The notes under the pieces: model-generated
What the model was told of the DNA's origin: nothing
Database searches by the model: none
Seen by the model: the letters and a program-made list of their open reading frames with translations, nothing else
Assembly: GCA_036971475.1 (NCBI GenBank)
Contig: JBAIZL010000002.1
Span: 169,027,024 to 169,091,023 of the forward strand
Direction: 5' to 3'
Length of the DNA: 64,000 bases
Source: Prosapia bicincta
Taxonomy: Eukaryota; Arthropoda; Insecta; Hemiptera; Cercopidae
Shown here: piece by piece, positions 38,152 through 48,815 of the stretch
How the letters are laid out: each line of letters starts with the position of its first letter
Position numbering within the stretch: position 1 is the first letter of the stretch
Translations under genes and position numbers: made by a program

Positions 38152-38157
38152 TACATG
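38152..38157. repeat. target-site duplication, right copy (TACATG)
   Basis: Second TACATG copy. It directly follows the terminal T of the palindromic unit. Confidence 0.85.
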
Positions 38158-39202
38158 CAAGTCCTGAATTTCAGCTTTGACGTGCATGAAGTTGTACGAA
38201 TGGTGGAGGTGCATGGATGAGTAGATAAAGGTGCTGGTACATTTGACGAGCATCTTGCCTTGAATTAAGAAATTCGACTTTATTCTCGTAGCCATATACC
38301 CATGAAATGCATGTTTGGTAGTACAAGACTGAGATATAGCTACTAGAAGGAAGAGAGTTGCCAGTATTATAAAGTCCCATATAGGCACTCTCGAACAGTT
38401 AGACACAAGAAATTGGTCAAATCTTTAGTAAAACCTTGAAAACAAAATTGACAATTTAAAATAATGTTGGGCTACTATTTCAATGAAACTATAATGAAAC
38501 ATCTTAACATACTCACAAGCAAAATAATTACTATGACAAAAACATTTTCTTAAAACTATTACTTAATGGATTTTCAAACTTTTGATGATATCTGAGCTTA
38601 GTTACATTCTATTCGGCCCTTCATTGCCCCTTTAGATGCTATTACATGTTTTTAACCCCCTGTTAAACTTTCTAAAACCGAAACAGCTCCATCACAGCAT
38701 ATACCTATTATATGTAACCACTACAGATAGTAGTAGAGAATACGCATAGAATACAAAAAAAGATATAAATATAAGAGCCGAATACGACACATAGAAGATC
38801 AAATGCAGGTGGATTTTATGAAATGTGTCCCCTTTAGACTGATTATGAAGGCGTAGAGGGGGGAGAAGATTTCAGTGATACTTGTTCTTAGATAAATCCA
38901 ATTGTGCATCTAAAGAACTGTTTATAGTTTCCATACAACCTTGAAGATTGCTGTAATGACTAATCCACTTGTGCGCGTAATAGACATTTAAAACAGTAAA
39001 TATTTTTGTCATAAAAATATCACCCCATGTAAACTGTTTATTTTACGTGTTACTGTACTTGCACGTACAGTAACGTATGCGTACCGTGTTACTGTACTTG
39101 CTATTTATCACACACATCGTGACATAATAGAATTACTAAAGCAATGACGTCTATGAATAGCCTAAACAATAAAACAAGACAAACTAGCGTAACAAACCAA
39201 CT
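38158..39202. other. sequence between palindrome and receptor exon
   Basis: Possible 3' untranslated or intergenic region of the minus-strand receptor gene. Two overlapping minus-strand frames at 38171-38406 are open but match nothing I recognise. One starts WDFIILATLFLLVAIS, which is hydrophobic like a signal peptide, but it begins at a GTG and has no supported context. Confidence 0.4.
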
Positions 39203-39469
39203 CTAGGCTGTGCCACCCTTACACGTACTTCCCCTTTTACGATCGTGGTGGTTGCTTCGGAGGTACCTTCTGCGTTTGCTGAATACGGAGCCCAGGTAGG
39301 ACGACTTCTTCATGGTCCTGTCCGAGTTGGGCAGAGTGTTGAGCGGCAAGGAGGCGCGCTGCCTGTAGTCGTAACCGTCCCTGCACAGGGGAAGGTGGCG
39401 CCACTTCTTGGCGATCTCGGATCTTACTTCCCCGTTCAGGAGACAATACAGCAGCGCCACAAAGAAACC
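39203..39469 (-). CDS. class B1 GPCR, exon with end of TM7 and C-tail
   Basis: The exon begins after a clear acceptor (TCTTGTTGCAG) at 39470-39472 and reads GFFVALLYCLLNGEVRSEIAKKW..., ending at TAG (39203-39205), 88 codons. QGFFVALLYC..NGEV is the conserved end of transmembrane helix 7 and start of helix 8 in secretin-family receptors; the intron sits exactly after the Q, in phase 0, matching the upstream exon. The tail is polar and basic with serine-rich stretches (KKSSYLGSVFSKRRR). A second donor-like site (AGAAG|GTACC) inside the tail means the true last exon could be elsewhere. The closest family by my reading is the parathyroid-hormone-receptor-like group, with diuretic-hormone receptors as alternatives. 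The protein would be a plasma-membrane neuropeptide or hormone receptor. Confidence 0.85.
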   Translation of the reverse strand, partial: GFFVALLYCLLNGEVRSEIAKKWRHLPLCRDGYDYRQRASLPLNTLPNSDRTMKKSSYLGSVFSKRRRYLRSNHHDRKRGSTCKGGTA

Positions 39470-39622
39470 CTGCAACAAGATAAATTACAGGAATGTTGAA
39501 TAATACGTAATAGATTGAGCGTTATGAAGTTAAATAAAATAGAAATTTAGAGGCAAAAATGGCCAGTAGCTCCTAATATGTGTTTGTACACGGTATAAAA
39601 GAATCATCTGTGTATGTATGTG

Positions 39623-39624
<2 letters not shown>

Positions 39625-39684
<60 letters not shown>

Positions 39685-39703
39685 AAATATATATTGTATA
39701 AAT

Positions 39704-39739
<36 letters not shown>

Positions 39740-39740
39740 G
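39625..39740. repeat. (AT)n microsatellite followed by a SINE-like tail
   Basis: Interrupted TA repeat. Immediately after it (39741-39770) comes GGGAGGGTGTGAAATAATAG, the tail motif of the SINE-like family, so the microsatellite probably expanded inside a SINE copy. Confidence 0.85.
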
Positions 39741-40283
39741 GGAGGGTGTGAAATAATAGAAGGAACTGAATAAATTCTTTATAATTATGATTTCATGTTA
39801 AATTAGTTGGTAACCTTCAACTAAAAACCCAGCTCATATAGTGTTTATAGGTGTGTTTAAAGATATAGTTAGAAGATAAATTGTCGCAACGATGTTTGTA
39901 AAAAAATATATAAATAGAAATTGCTAACGCCAACTTGTAGAACGTAAACAAAAGGATTGTTGAAGTGGAATTGGAAACGAGAAATGTAAATGAAATGCCA
40001 GCTAAAGTGGGAGCGTTGCAAGTATACAAATATTTCAGTCTCACATTTAACTTAGCCTATTATTCAAACAAATGGAGTTACAGCTGATACTGATGTAAGT
40101 CTACTATATTCAATTTCTCAAACCGTCATGGCTACAAGTTAGTAAATATAAATCAACGACTATTAAAATCTAGACTGATTTTTATATACAAACACAATTT
40201 TTAAAAGTATGTTTAAAAACATAATTTATGTAATACTCGCACAGTTTTGTAAATAGAAATAAAAGTTTTATGACTTAAATATA

Positions 40284-40768
40284 ATATTTTATTCTGCTAC
40301 AGTTACGTTTCGATAACTAAATCGTCATCATCAGGCCTATAATACATAATGGACGTTTATATTTATAATAATACACACAGAGTTCTGATATGAAAATATT
40401 CTTAAACATTCATACTAATAGCTAATATTCGGAAGGAATACTGAAAAACATACAACATTATTCATATAGACAAATAATTTGATTTCACAATAGATATATT
40501 GTGATATAGACCAATTATATTTCTATACGAACAATGTTTTTGCATTTCTGTATTCTTACCAAATAATAGTTACAAGTATGAATGTTTAAACATTCATCTT
40601 TTTATGTGACTATTGTATTCATACAAGGTAATATTGTGTGTACTAAAAGTATTCATTGTCATTAGCAACTCTATAGGTATTATAATGAATATAGACGTCC
40701 ATTATGTGTTATAAGCCTGATGAGGACGACCTAATTATCAAAACGTTGCCGTAGCATAAAAAATATAT
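40284..40768. mobile_element. foldback element with hammerhead-like motifs
   Basis: About 90-bp imperfect inverted arms. The left has TCATCATCAGGCCTATAATA and ATAATGGACGTTTATATT; the right has ATATAGACGTCCATTATGTG and ATAAGCCTGATGAGGACG. Both arms contain CTGATGA read outward. The left arm also has GAAAC (40311-40307, minus) with a 4-bp CGAT/ATCG stem between; the right arm has CAAAAC at the equivalent place. Penelope-like retroelements are known to carry hammerhead motifs in their LTR-like ends, which may be inverted, so a non-autonomous Penelope-like copy is one reading. A plain MITE is the other. Confidence 0.55.
40307..40334 (-). ncRNA. hammerhead-like core motif (3)
   Basis: On the minus strand CTGATGA (40334-40328), then TGA, a CGAT/ATCG stem and AAAC. 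Downstream GC...AATA could pair with upstream TATT...GC as a stem I with an internal loop. The core is less regular than copy 2. Confidence 0.3.
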
Positions 40769-41114
40769 TTGACTAGATAAACAGCCTTCTTTTTATTTCT
40801 GTTACAAAAACAATCATTAAAAAAAATTACATATAAGATTTTAAATATATCAATTCTGGAATAAACTTTAAAAAAAACAAAATTTATAATTTGAGCAAAC
40901 ATAAAGGTTTATCGATCAGCTGTACGATGTGTGACATTGTGGCTACATGCCGTCGACAACAAAATAGAACAATAACCCAGACCAGAGCCGCAAACAATAA
41001 GATGCGTCTTCGGAACCACCAACAATAAAAACGCTGTAACTGATATTTATAGGACCAGGCTACGTTCTTTGATTTTTTAACGCAAACTATAGCTTCAAAT
41101 ATCTTGTATTTAAT

Positions 41115-42188
41115 TTAACACGTTCATTGCCAAGCTGGAAATTGGAATTTTGTGTGGTGGCCAAATTTTTGTTATTGTTTTATTTAGTTATATAGTGCTT
41201 AAAATAAGTAAATATAATATTTACAAACTTTTATTATTATGTACTTAGGATTTATGGTGTCTAATATCCATCACGCGATATAGCATGATTGTCAATATAT
41301 ATAATCCGATTTTTGCCCGAATGGCCAAAAAACGCGATATCTCGTGATATATAATTCGGCCAAAAAGGGTAGATAGTTTACAAATAAAAGCCATTTAAAC
41401 ATAATAATTGTAATGACTTTAATTAACTGACATTTATTATCAGGCAAAATTTGATAAACTCACTCTAGATTGTATACATTCAAAATTTACAAAATGGTTT
41501 CCAAATATAAAACTATTTAGCAGTCAATGGCTAAATAGCAAATAATGGGGGAGCATCTGGATAGTTTTTACACTCAGTTGTGGTGTTTAGCCTCTTTTTA
41601 TTTTTATAGCAAATCCTGCAAACTTTTTTAGAAGTTGCATTTACTGTTTTGCCGGTGATGAGACATCGCAGTTTGGCTTTTTCAATTTCAGTTAGCTTGT
41701 GTTGGACTCGGTCTCCTCGTGTTGTTTGTGGGTCAGAATCTATTAATAACTCTTCCACCTCTGTATTTTAAAAAAAAAAATGTTTTTTTGGATGATCCGG
41801 CATTTCACTGAGCCTTTCGAGGGTCCTGTTTGGTCACTCATAATTAAAAATTCAAAATCAATACTCAAATTAATAAACACCTTCCTTCAAAATGCTAAAT
41901 CAAAGAATAACTAAACACAATTATTACGATGTTTCCTTATCCGAACGCTACCACTGTGTGCACTGGCTGATAAGAACAAAGCAAAATGGCTGGTGCCCAT
42001 CCCCACTACCAAAAGGTCAATCCCTTCTCTAGTGGTCAATATAAGTATTACGCACAATTTCGCTGTGGCTGCAATAATAATTCACTTAGAATTTGGATAG
42101 CAACGGCAACGCGATTACAAATGATCGGCCGTCCGGTAAGAGCTGACATTACGCGATATCGCGTGATTAGCAATGAATGTGTCATTAA
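41115..42188 (-). mobile_element. internally deleted piggyBac-like element
   Basis: Flanked by TTAA at 41115-41118 and 42185-42188. Just inside are imperfect inverted ends: TTAACACGTTCATTGCCAA on the left and, reverse-complemented, TTAATGACACATTCATTGC on the right. TTAA targets are diagnostic of piggyBac. CGCGATATC/CGTGATAT short palindromes recur inside near both ends. Only a C-terminal transposase fragment remains, so the copy depends on a transposase from elsewhere. Confidence 0.75.
41531..41758 (-). pseudogene. piggyBac transposase C-terminal fragment
   Basis: 75 codons ending at the end of the cysteine-rich domain: HKLTEIEKAKLRCLITGK...KKVCRICYKNKKRLNTTTECKNYPDAPPLFAI. C..C, a basic stretch, T.Y/EC and PDAPPL are family hallmarks of the C-terminal zinc-binding domain of piggyBac transposases. 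Two expected cysteines appear replaced (CKNY and PLFA), and the terminal CF..YH portion is missing. The catalytic core is absent. Confidence 0.7.
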
Positions 42189-43390
42189 ATCTGAACAGCA
42201 AATAATTATTAAATAAAAAAAATTATTCGATTGAATTTAAGAAAAAACTTGAGTAAAACGATCTGTTGAAAAATGAAGAAATTTTATCTATAGTAGATAA
42301 CTAGAGTAATTTTTAGATATTGTTTTATTTTGGAAGCTTTTCGTAACCCCTGTATTACTTAGAAATGTGACGACTGTTGCTTCAACTGTCGCGAACTATA
42401 AATAGCAGCTGGAGTGCATAACCCTTAGTATATCTGTTAGCTTACATTATAGCAATTTATTTCCTTTTTTTAAACTATTTGACGCTATCCGCGTAGTAGT
42501 TAATAATTGTTAACTTCAAACACAATAATTCCGGCCTAAATAAACATTGGCCTGTTAACCATAACCTCGAAATTAATTATCAGTGTTTCCTATGTACTTT
42601 CGTGTTTTGCTTTTATTTACAGCTTATTTGTGAGTTTTAAAATTTCCTGGTCGAAAAAAAATTAATTTATTTCAGTCATGATCATTTTCTAAATTTAAAT
42701 TCCACTTTATTTAAGTGGCTACATTTATTATCGTGTTTTAATTTTATTTGGCCATTTTAATTAAAGATATTAATAATTTGAAATAAATTGATTTAAAAAA
42801 TGCTGTAAAACTATTCATATTTAAATTGCATGTAAACAGGAAATCTACATTTCACGTTTAGAAGATGCGGCAAAGAAATTAATTTTAGATGTAAATCATT
42901 TTATTTAATAATAAGGGATCTAATTATTCTGATGAATTTTTTTTTAAACCAAATTAATATATTGTTTTTTAAAATAATTTAATTTAATAATTATAAAGCT
43001 GATTAAATTTTAATCTTTCGGCACGCTCTCTAGGCTGGTTTAATAAACAATCTGGCATTGTTCCAAACCAGAACTGCATAAATAATGAGGCCCATTGTGT
43101 TTATTTGTATGTCCCCGGCTGCAAGGAATATCTATAAAATACAATGCTGACATCTTACTTCGACTATACAATGAAAGGCCTAAATATGTATTATTAATTC
43201 GTTTCGGAACGCAAGTGATCGCTGAAAAAGGGGTTTGCAGTTGTTTTGTATTTTAAAGGGCTAAACTTTGTAGTGGGGTGATTAAATGTAAGTCCCTATT
43301 AAGAAAACGTTTTGTAAAATTTAGAAATTAAAACGCGAGAATTAAATGTTTCATCGAATAAAATGCACCCTTCAAGAAAAATAATTCAGG
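42189..43390. other. AT-rich non-coding stretch
   Basis: Nothing recognised inside the receptor intron here. Confidence 0.45.
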
Positions 43391-44040
43391 GCGTATAAGG
43401 TGGTGAAAGTGGGGTTTCACACTAAAGCCGGACCGGGCGATGCGAGCCGTGCGATAATCGCTTGGTCACTAAATACGCAGTGTTTATATATTAGTTTTCA
43501 AATACAACGTCGTGTCGTGTCGGGCGATGCCGAGCGGTTTTGTGCAGTCCTACCTTCCCCCAATTCAAACGGTTTCTGCCTTCGTTCAGTCTATTTCCTG
43601 TTCCAACCTAGTAAGTTGAGACACATTGCGGAAGTTAGTATTGAATTTGTTTATAAATGGATTTCATTATATAATCAAATGTTTGAGTACTCATTCTGAA
43701 ATACCTCCACAACCGTTCACCTTCTCGGAGTTTTTCGTTAGAGTTACGAACTGCTCACCAGTCTCGCGAGCTTTATTGATATTGTGAGTCCAGTGTCGCC
43801 TTCTTTCTCCCACACATTCATCATCAAGTGAGGAACTATCCAATAGCATCATCATCATCATCTAAGTTGATGACGTCATTATTACACTACGTTGCAGCTG
43901 AGACTGACAGGAAGCACTTCTCCCTACAAGGTTAGGAAACTTACTACGTGTGAATCGGTGTCAATGCGAACGCATAGCAGATCTTGCTCGGTTTGGCATC
44001 GCATCGCTCCGCCCGGCTCGGCTATGGTGTATAAGTTGCC
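43391..44040. mobile_element. possible GC-rich inverted-end element
   Basis: The left end has TTTCACACTAAAGCCGGACC and CGGGCGATGCGAGCCG. About 560 bp later GATCTTGCTCGGTTTGGCAT and CGCCCGGCTCGGC run in the opposite sense, and CTACGTGTGAATCGGTG is a loose inverse of the left start. A second CGGGCGATGCCGAGCGG occurs at about 43522. This fits a decayed foldback element, but the boundaries are unclear. Confidence 0.3.
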
Positions 44041-45430
44041 TAGTAGAGGAATAAACTCTTGTGTTTATTGTAAGGTTAGCGGGATGCATTTGAAATACCT
44101 GAAATCTTATCTCTGTTTGAAAACTAGTTTTATATCGTATAATAATTAGGATTTTTTAAATATATCTTTCCACTTCTTTCATCAGTCTTAGCAAGGCCTT
44201 GAACATTGCAAACTGCAAATTTTGAATCGTAAAACTCATACAATACTTACAGGAATTAAAATTACATATTTTATAATAAGTTTCCAAACATTAATAACAA
44301 GTGTAATATCATGTCTGTAATATTAATTCCCTGCGTTTACGTTTCAAAACTTTCGGAATTTGCAAATAAACCTTTTTACACTTGTTAAAACAGTTTCAAG
44401 ATGACACTTGAAGTTAATACAGTTTCTTTTCAAACAATAATTAGTTAATTAAATTTAAAATTATTATAGTAATTATTAATTAATTTTATTACTTAATTTC
44501 CCTTCCTATTTTCCCACTTAATATTCAGATTATTTCATTTGTATATACATATTTATATTAATTGTAGTTATTTAATAAAAATTAAACAAATTAATACAGT
44601 TTCTGTGTTGAAAAAGTAGGAATTGGCTTAATTTATTTTAAATAATTATTTAGATTTAATTATTACATTTTCTATACTCCATTTGTCAATCTTGTAAGTT
44701 TATTCCACCCAGCGGCTGGTGTAACTTCTATTCTGACCTTTTATGGTTCCTGTTTAGACCTGATTGATTATCAACTCTCGATATAAAATGTCAAAAACAT
44801 AGGCTCAGATAACACGGAAAATAATGGCATTGATGGAAATGGAAACCTTGTTCGGATTCGTACATACTGTTTGTTTAGTAATACAAACTCCATCATTCAT
44901 TCAACACTGTAGCGTTCCAATTAATAAGTTGCCGCATGATATATCTAAATAATACTAACCTGATAAAATATCTATTGATGTTGTATACTTTAAAAACAGT
45001 GGCAACTAGTGCTACATAATGGACACAAGGAAAGCTTATCTATAGACCACAAGAATGGATTGTAACTTTTTAGATGGGCCTTACGTGAAACAGTTAATAA
45101 CTATGTAACAAACGTCACGGGGTTTCAAGTAACCAAAGATGACACACAAATAATAAATATTTCTGCCTATATGCTAAAGAAGTAATGTAAAAGATTTTTT
45201 TAAAATAAATTTCTTCAGAGGTCAACAAGAAAAATTTTGTCATTGGTTGTTTATTCCCAGTTTGTTTATTATTTTACTCTTTTCAATCATTTTTAACCCG
45301 AGAGCACTATTTATGGTAATATGTAGTAACCATGACAACAGATTAAGGCTATACGATGAAGGTTTCAAAGACAACCAGAAGGAGGAAAAAATGCATATAT
45401 CTTTCAGTAATACATTTCTAATGATTGGAA
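44041..45430. other. AT-rich intronic sequence
   Basis: Holds one inverted SINE-like copy (about 44380-44540); otherwise nothing recognised. Confidence 0.45.
44380..44540 (-). repeat. SINE-like family copy F (inverted)
   Basis: ACACTTGAAGTTAATACAGT followed by TTAGTTAATTAAATTTAAA and CTTCCTATTTTCCCAC on the plus strand, matching copy H in order. Confidence 0.55.
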
Positions 45431-45690
45431 AGCTGTCGCATTGCCAAAGCACGTTTTACCTCGAACATGGAGATTCTCAGTTCAAATCCGGCTAGACCCA
45501 CCAAATTTTATAATTTAATTATTGAATAAATATTTGAAAAAAATGTATTAGCATCTATTTTCATCCCCTATAGGTTGAACAAAAATTAGGAATTGATTGG
45601 ATGAATAAAAAGTATGTTATTAAGATTTGAAATTCGTACAAGATTTGTAACGCAGAGTGTGAGATATTAAATTTAATTTTAGAAAATCTG
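45430..45690 (+). repeat. SINE-like family copy G with tRNA-like head
   Basis: The head reads CAGTTCAAATCCGGCTAGAC (45479 onward), a good RNA polymerase III B box. The body follows with TGTATTAGCATCTATTTTC, GATTGGATGAATAAAAAG and ATTAAGATTTGAAATTCG, then GCAGAGTGTGAGATATTAAA. The A box is not convincing. A complete tRNA does not fold here because the 5' arm does not match the acceptor stem. Confidence 0.6.
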
Positions 45691-45785
45691 TAGAAGAATA
45701 CAACTTTACACCGCGTTTTATTTTATTTTATAAAAAATGTTTCATAACTTATTTTTGAATGGTTTCAAATTTCCATTTTTTCCAT

Positions 45786-46175
<390 letters not shown>

Positions 46176-46204
46176 CACGCACATATAAATATATAGATAC
46201 CTTT

Positions 46205-46400
46205 TCCAGATTTTCAATCGTTAATAAAATATTTTCTTAATACATATTTTTTTTAATCATCCACTCAAGCTGAAAAAATTAATGCTGTTAAACTTGTAGT
46301 GAATGACACTTGATGTTAATACAGTATTGTTTCCATTACTCAATAGGTAATTAAATTTAATTAATTTTGTTTAATAATTTATTTCGCTTCCTATTATTAT
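46205..46400 (-). repeat. SINE-like family copy H (inverted)
   Basis: On the plus strand TTTCAATCGTTAATAAAAT, AATCATCCACTCAAGCTG, AACTTGTAGTGAATGACAC and TTGATGTTAATACAGTA: the complete body in reverse. The CA microsatellite lies just beside it. Confidence 0.7.
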
Positions 46401-46581
46401 GTTAACAGCTGACGCAAACCCTCACAATTTCTACTGTGCAACTATAATAACGTGTTTATTTATTGGGTTATTCTTGCTGTTTTGTTGTTTATGCATACAA
46501 CTCACTCTTGAATATTAAATGCAATCATGTATATTCAGAGAATACATACATTGTAGCAATTCTTTTTGCAAATATACTCAC

Positions 46582-46723
46582 TTGGAATGAGGTGAACAGC
46601 TGATCGATGAAAAGCCAAACCAATTCCACTCTGTCACTCACGCCCATATACGTAATCGTCATGTAAACAATGTAATGCACGCCGAATAGCGGTAGCAAGA
46701 CCATTGTGGATTTGGCCCATCTC
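46582..46723 (-). CDS. class B1 GPCR, exon encoding TM6 to TM7
   Basis: A 142-bp exon between an acceptor (TTCTACTGTACAG, ending 46724) and a donor (CAA|GTGAGTAT, 46581 downward). It starts with the last base of a split codon and then encodes 47 residues: RWAKSTMVLLPLFGVHY..., an extracellular loop (GVSDRVE), and VWLFIDQLFTSFQ. KST.VL.PLFGVHY is the hallmark of transmembrane helix 6 in secretin-family receptors, and LFTSFQ leads into helix 7. The next exon continues GFFVALLYC in phase, so the join is well supported. Upstream exons (extracellular hormone-binding domain, TM1-5) were not found between here and the window end. The PLFGVHY...SFQGFFVA combination is closest, to my reading, to parathyroid-hormone-receptor-like proteins known in several insects. 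Confidence 0.9.
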
Positions 46724-46739
46724 CTGTACAGTAGAACAG

Positions 46740-47153
46740 TCTTTGATGGAGAATTGAATTTAATTTTATTAAAATAAAATAATAACAAGTATTACAAACA
46801 AACATTTTTCAATTTAGCTTGCACTTAGTTCCACAAAGAAAAGTTTTATTTTTGTTAAATAATTACTAAAATTAATATAGATAAAGCAACATAACCCAAG
46901 CGCTAAAACAGCTCTTCCACCACATAACCTATACCATAATATCAGCTGTTTTATGAAATCATATGTTATCACTTGTATTTAGCAAAATGGAGACGAACAA
47001 ATAATTATATTGCATACCTTCCCCCTTTTGTGAAACGTTTTTATCCAATATAAAACTAAATTTAATTAATAAATTAATATTTTAAAAAAACTGTATTAAC
47101 TTGAAGTATCATCCCCTACAAGTTATAAAATGTAACTATAACTAAAAAATAAT
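46740..47153. other. AT-rich sequence with a partial SINE-like copy
   Basis: From about 47045 to 47135 there is a partial copy (CTGTATTAACTTGAAGTATC, CCTACAAGTTATAAAATG). Nothing else assigned. Confidence 0.45.
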
Positions 47154-47317
47154 AACCAAGTGAATACATAGGGCTTACTTGCTGGTGCGTTTCGAAACAA
47201 TCGTTCCATTTACGAAGCAAAGCTTCCACTCCTTGTAGAAGGAACTCCTTTTACATCGTAAAAGGAACGATGGTTTCGAAACGCGCCAACAAGTAAGCCC
47301 TATGTATTCACTTAGTT
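47154..47317. mobile_element. 164-bp hairpin MITE
   Basis: Arms of about 62 bp: AAGTGAATACATAGGGCTTA and CGTTTCGAAACAATCGTTCC on the left, mirrored by GGAACGATGGTTTCGAAACG and AAGCCCTATGTATTCACTTA on the right. The loop is about 40 bp. It lies between two partial SINE-like copies. A related end is present at 50542-50605. Confidence 0.85.
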
Positions 47318-47324
47318 AAATATT

Positions 47325-47495
47325 TTTTTAAATTATATATTAATCAGTGAATTGAAGATGATTACATCAAGTAACTTTTAAAATGTATTTCAACTTGAGT
47401 GGATGAAAGCTTTTATTAACGATTGAAAATTTGACATTTTATAGGCCTATTTGAGGAGAGTGTGAACTGATAGAATAAATGAAAAATAATAATTA
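47325..47495 (+). repeat. SINE-like family copy I
   Basis: ATTACATCAAGTAACTTTTA, TTTCAACTTGAGTGGATGAA, TATTAACGATTGAAAATTTG, then GGAGAGTGTGAACTGATAGA. One of the cleanest bodies in the window. Confidence 0.7.
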
Positions 47496-47547
47496 AAAAT
47501 AATATGAGCGGTTCACGAAACTCTTTACCTAATATTAATTAAAGTTT

Positions 47548-48815
47548 AGTAGGGTCCTGTAATAAAACCTGCCTAATTTTAAAAGGTAGTTACATGACAG
47601 ATACATAAAACATAACTTTATTGCTGAACAATGAATACTATGCCATTTTACGTGACTTCGTTTAAAACACTAAATCCGCTAAATGACGTCTTCCATTCTT
47701 GATACATTGACGAAGTCTTTCCCGGAAGTTCTTCATAGTTTTTTGAGTCATTTAACTTGGAATGGCTGCCACTTCCTGGGTGGCTGCCTCTTTAAGTGCT
47801 TGAAGATTTATGAGTCGATGTTTGTACACTTTAATCTTTAAGTGTCCCCAAAGGAAAATATCACATGGCGATAAATCAGGCTACTTTGGGGGCCAGACAA
47901 TGTAACCTCGCAAAGAGACAAGACGTCCAAGTAGCAGACCCTACACATTTCAATAGAACACAGAGTAGTGTGAGATGTGGCTCCGTCTTGCTGGAACCAA
48001 ACTTCTTGCGCTTCATGGTCTACAACGAACTGGTTTAGACGAGGTTGGAGGAAGGTCTCTACTATGTGACAGTAATGATTGGAATTAACAGTTACCGTTT
48101 GGCCTCCTCCTTCGAAACAATACTGTCCCCACACAAAACATTCAGCAATGGCGCACCAAACTGTCACATGAGGGCTGTGTAGTGGTCGCTGATGACGTTC
48201 TTGAGAGTTTTGTGGACATTCTGTTTGTTTACAGTACCTGATACGTGGAAGGAACAAAGCACCAGGGGAATGTTCTGAAGAATTTCCTCAAACACAGCTT
48301 TGCAAGTTTCAAAATCGTTTTCACTTAATTGCTGAATAACCATCATTTCGAATGGGTGCATATTAAGCTCTATATGGAGAATTTTTTATACACCAGGGCA
48401 GCTGAATGTTTAAGTGCTGAACGCATTGGTGATTGTTGGAAGGACGCTCTCACAAGTGCCACATTTACCGGCGTTGTTGCAGTCCGAGGCCGACCAGTAG
48501 GTTTTCCTTTTAGTGCTGAGCCTGTATATCTAAGGTTTGACATTCACAGGTGAATAGTTTTCCTTTCAGGAACACGATCATGTCGGCCTAGTTCGAATAG
48601 AATACAAATTCTCGCTGAGTAGCAATCACAGAGCCACCGTTACTAAGAAACTCCTCTACAACAAACACTCGATGCTCACCCACCCAAGCCATGATGCACA
48701 CTGAAAATGGCACGTACACCGCTTTCAGACAATACCCTCGCTACATCAGTGCTACCACTCACGACTCACACAAAGCTTTTTTCAAATACTGGAGGTTTTA
48801 TTGCCGGACCCTGTA
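47548..48815 (-). mobile_element. mariner-like DNA transposon, decayed
   Basis: A 1.27-kb element. The inverted ends are TAGGGTCCTGTAATAAAACC on the left and, reverse-complemented, CAGGGTCCGGCAATAAAACC on the right, each beside a TA dinucleotide. The transposase fills the interior on the minus strand. Confidence 0.8.
47640..48692 (-). pseudogene. mariner-like DDE transposase pseudogene
   Basis: Starts at ATG 48692 (MAWVGEHRVFVVEEFLSNGG), the usual N-terminal helix-turn-helix start of this arthropod transposase group. Then come GKPTGRPRTATTP, a second helix region and FE..DFETCK. The catalytic part reads HSPHVTVWCAIAE..., TVTVNSNHYCHIVETFLQP, and VWFQQDGATSHTT, which holds the second catalytic Asp. 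The C-terminal part (DLSPCDIFLWGHLKIKVY..., then NFRERLRQCIKNGRRHL) continues in another frame. At least three frameshifts and several stops (for example WPPK-stop-PDLSP near 47880 and a TAA near 47755) disable it. The segment around the first catalytic Asp is also damaged. Length and order match a full-size transposase of about 350 residues. Confidence 0.85.

Noticed and set aside
38171..38406. Secreted peptide gene with a hydrophobic start
   Set aside because: The frame begins with GTG, two frames overlap, and no splice or family evidence supports it.
45425..45500. tRNA gene ending GTTCAAATCCGGC...CCACCA
   Set aside because: Only the B box fits. The acceptor stem and D arm cannot be formed, so it is better read as a SINE head.
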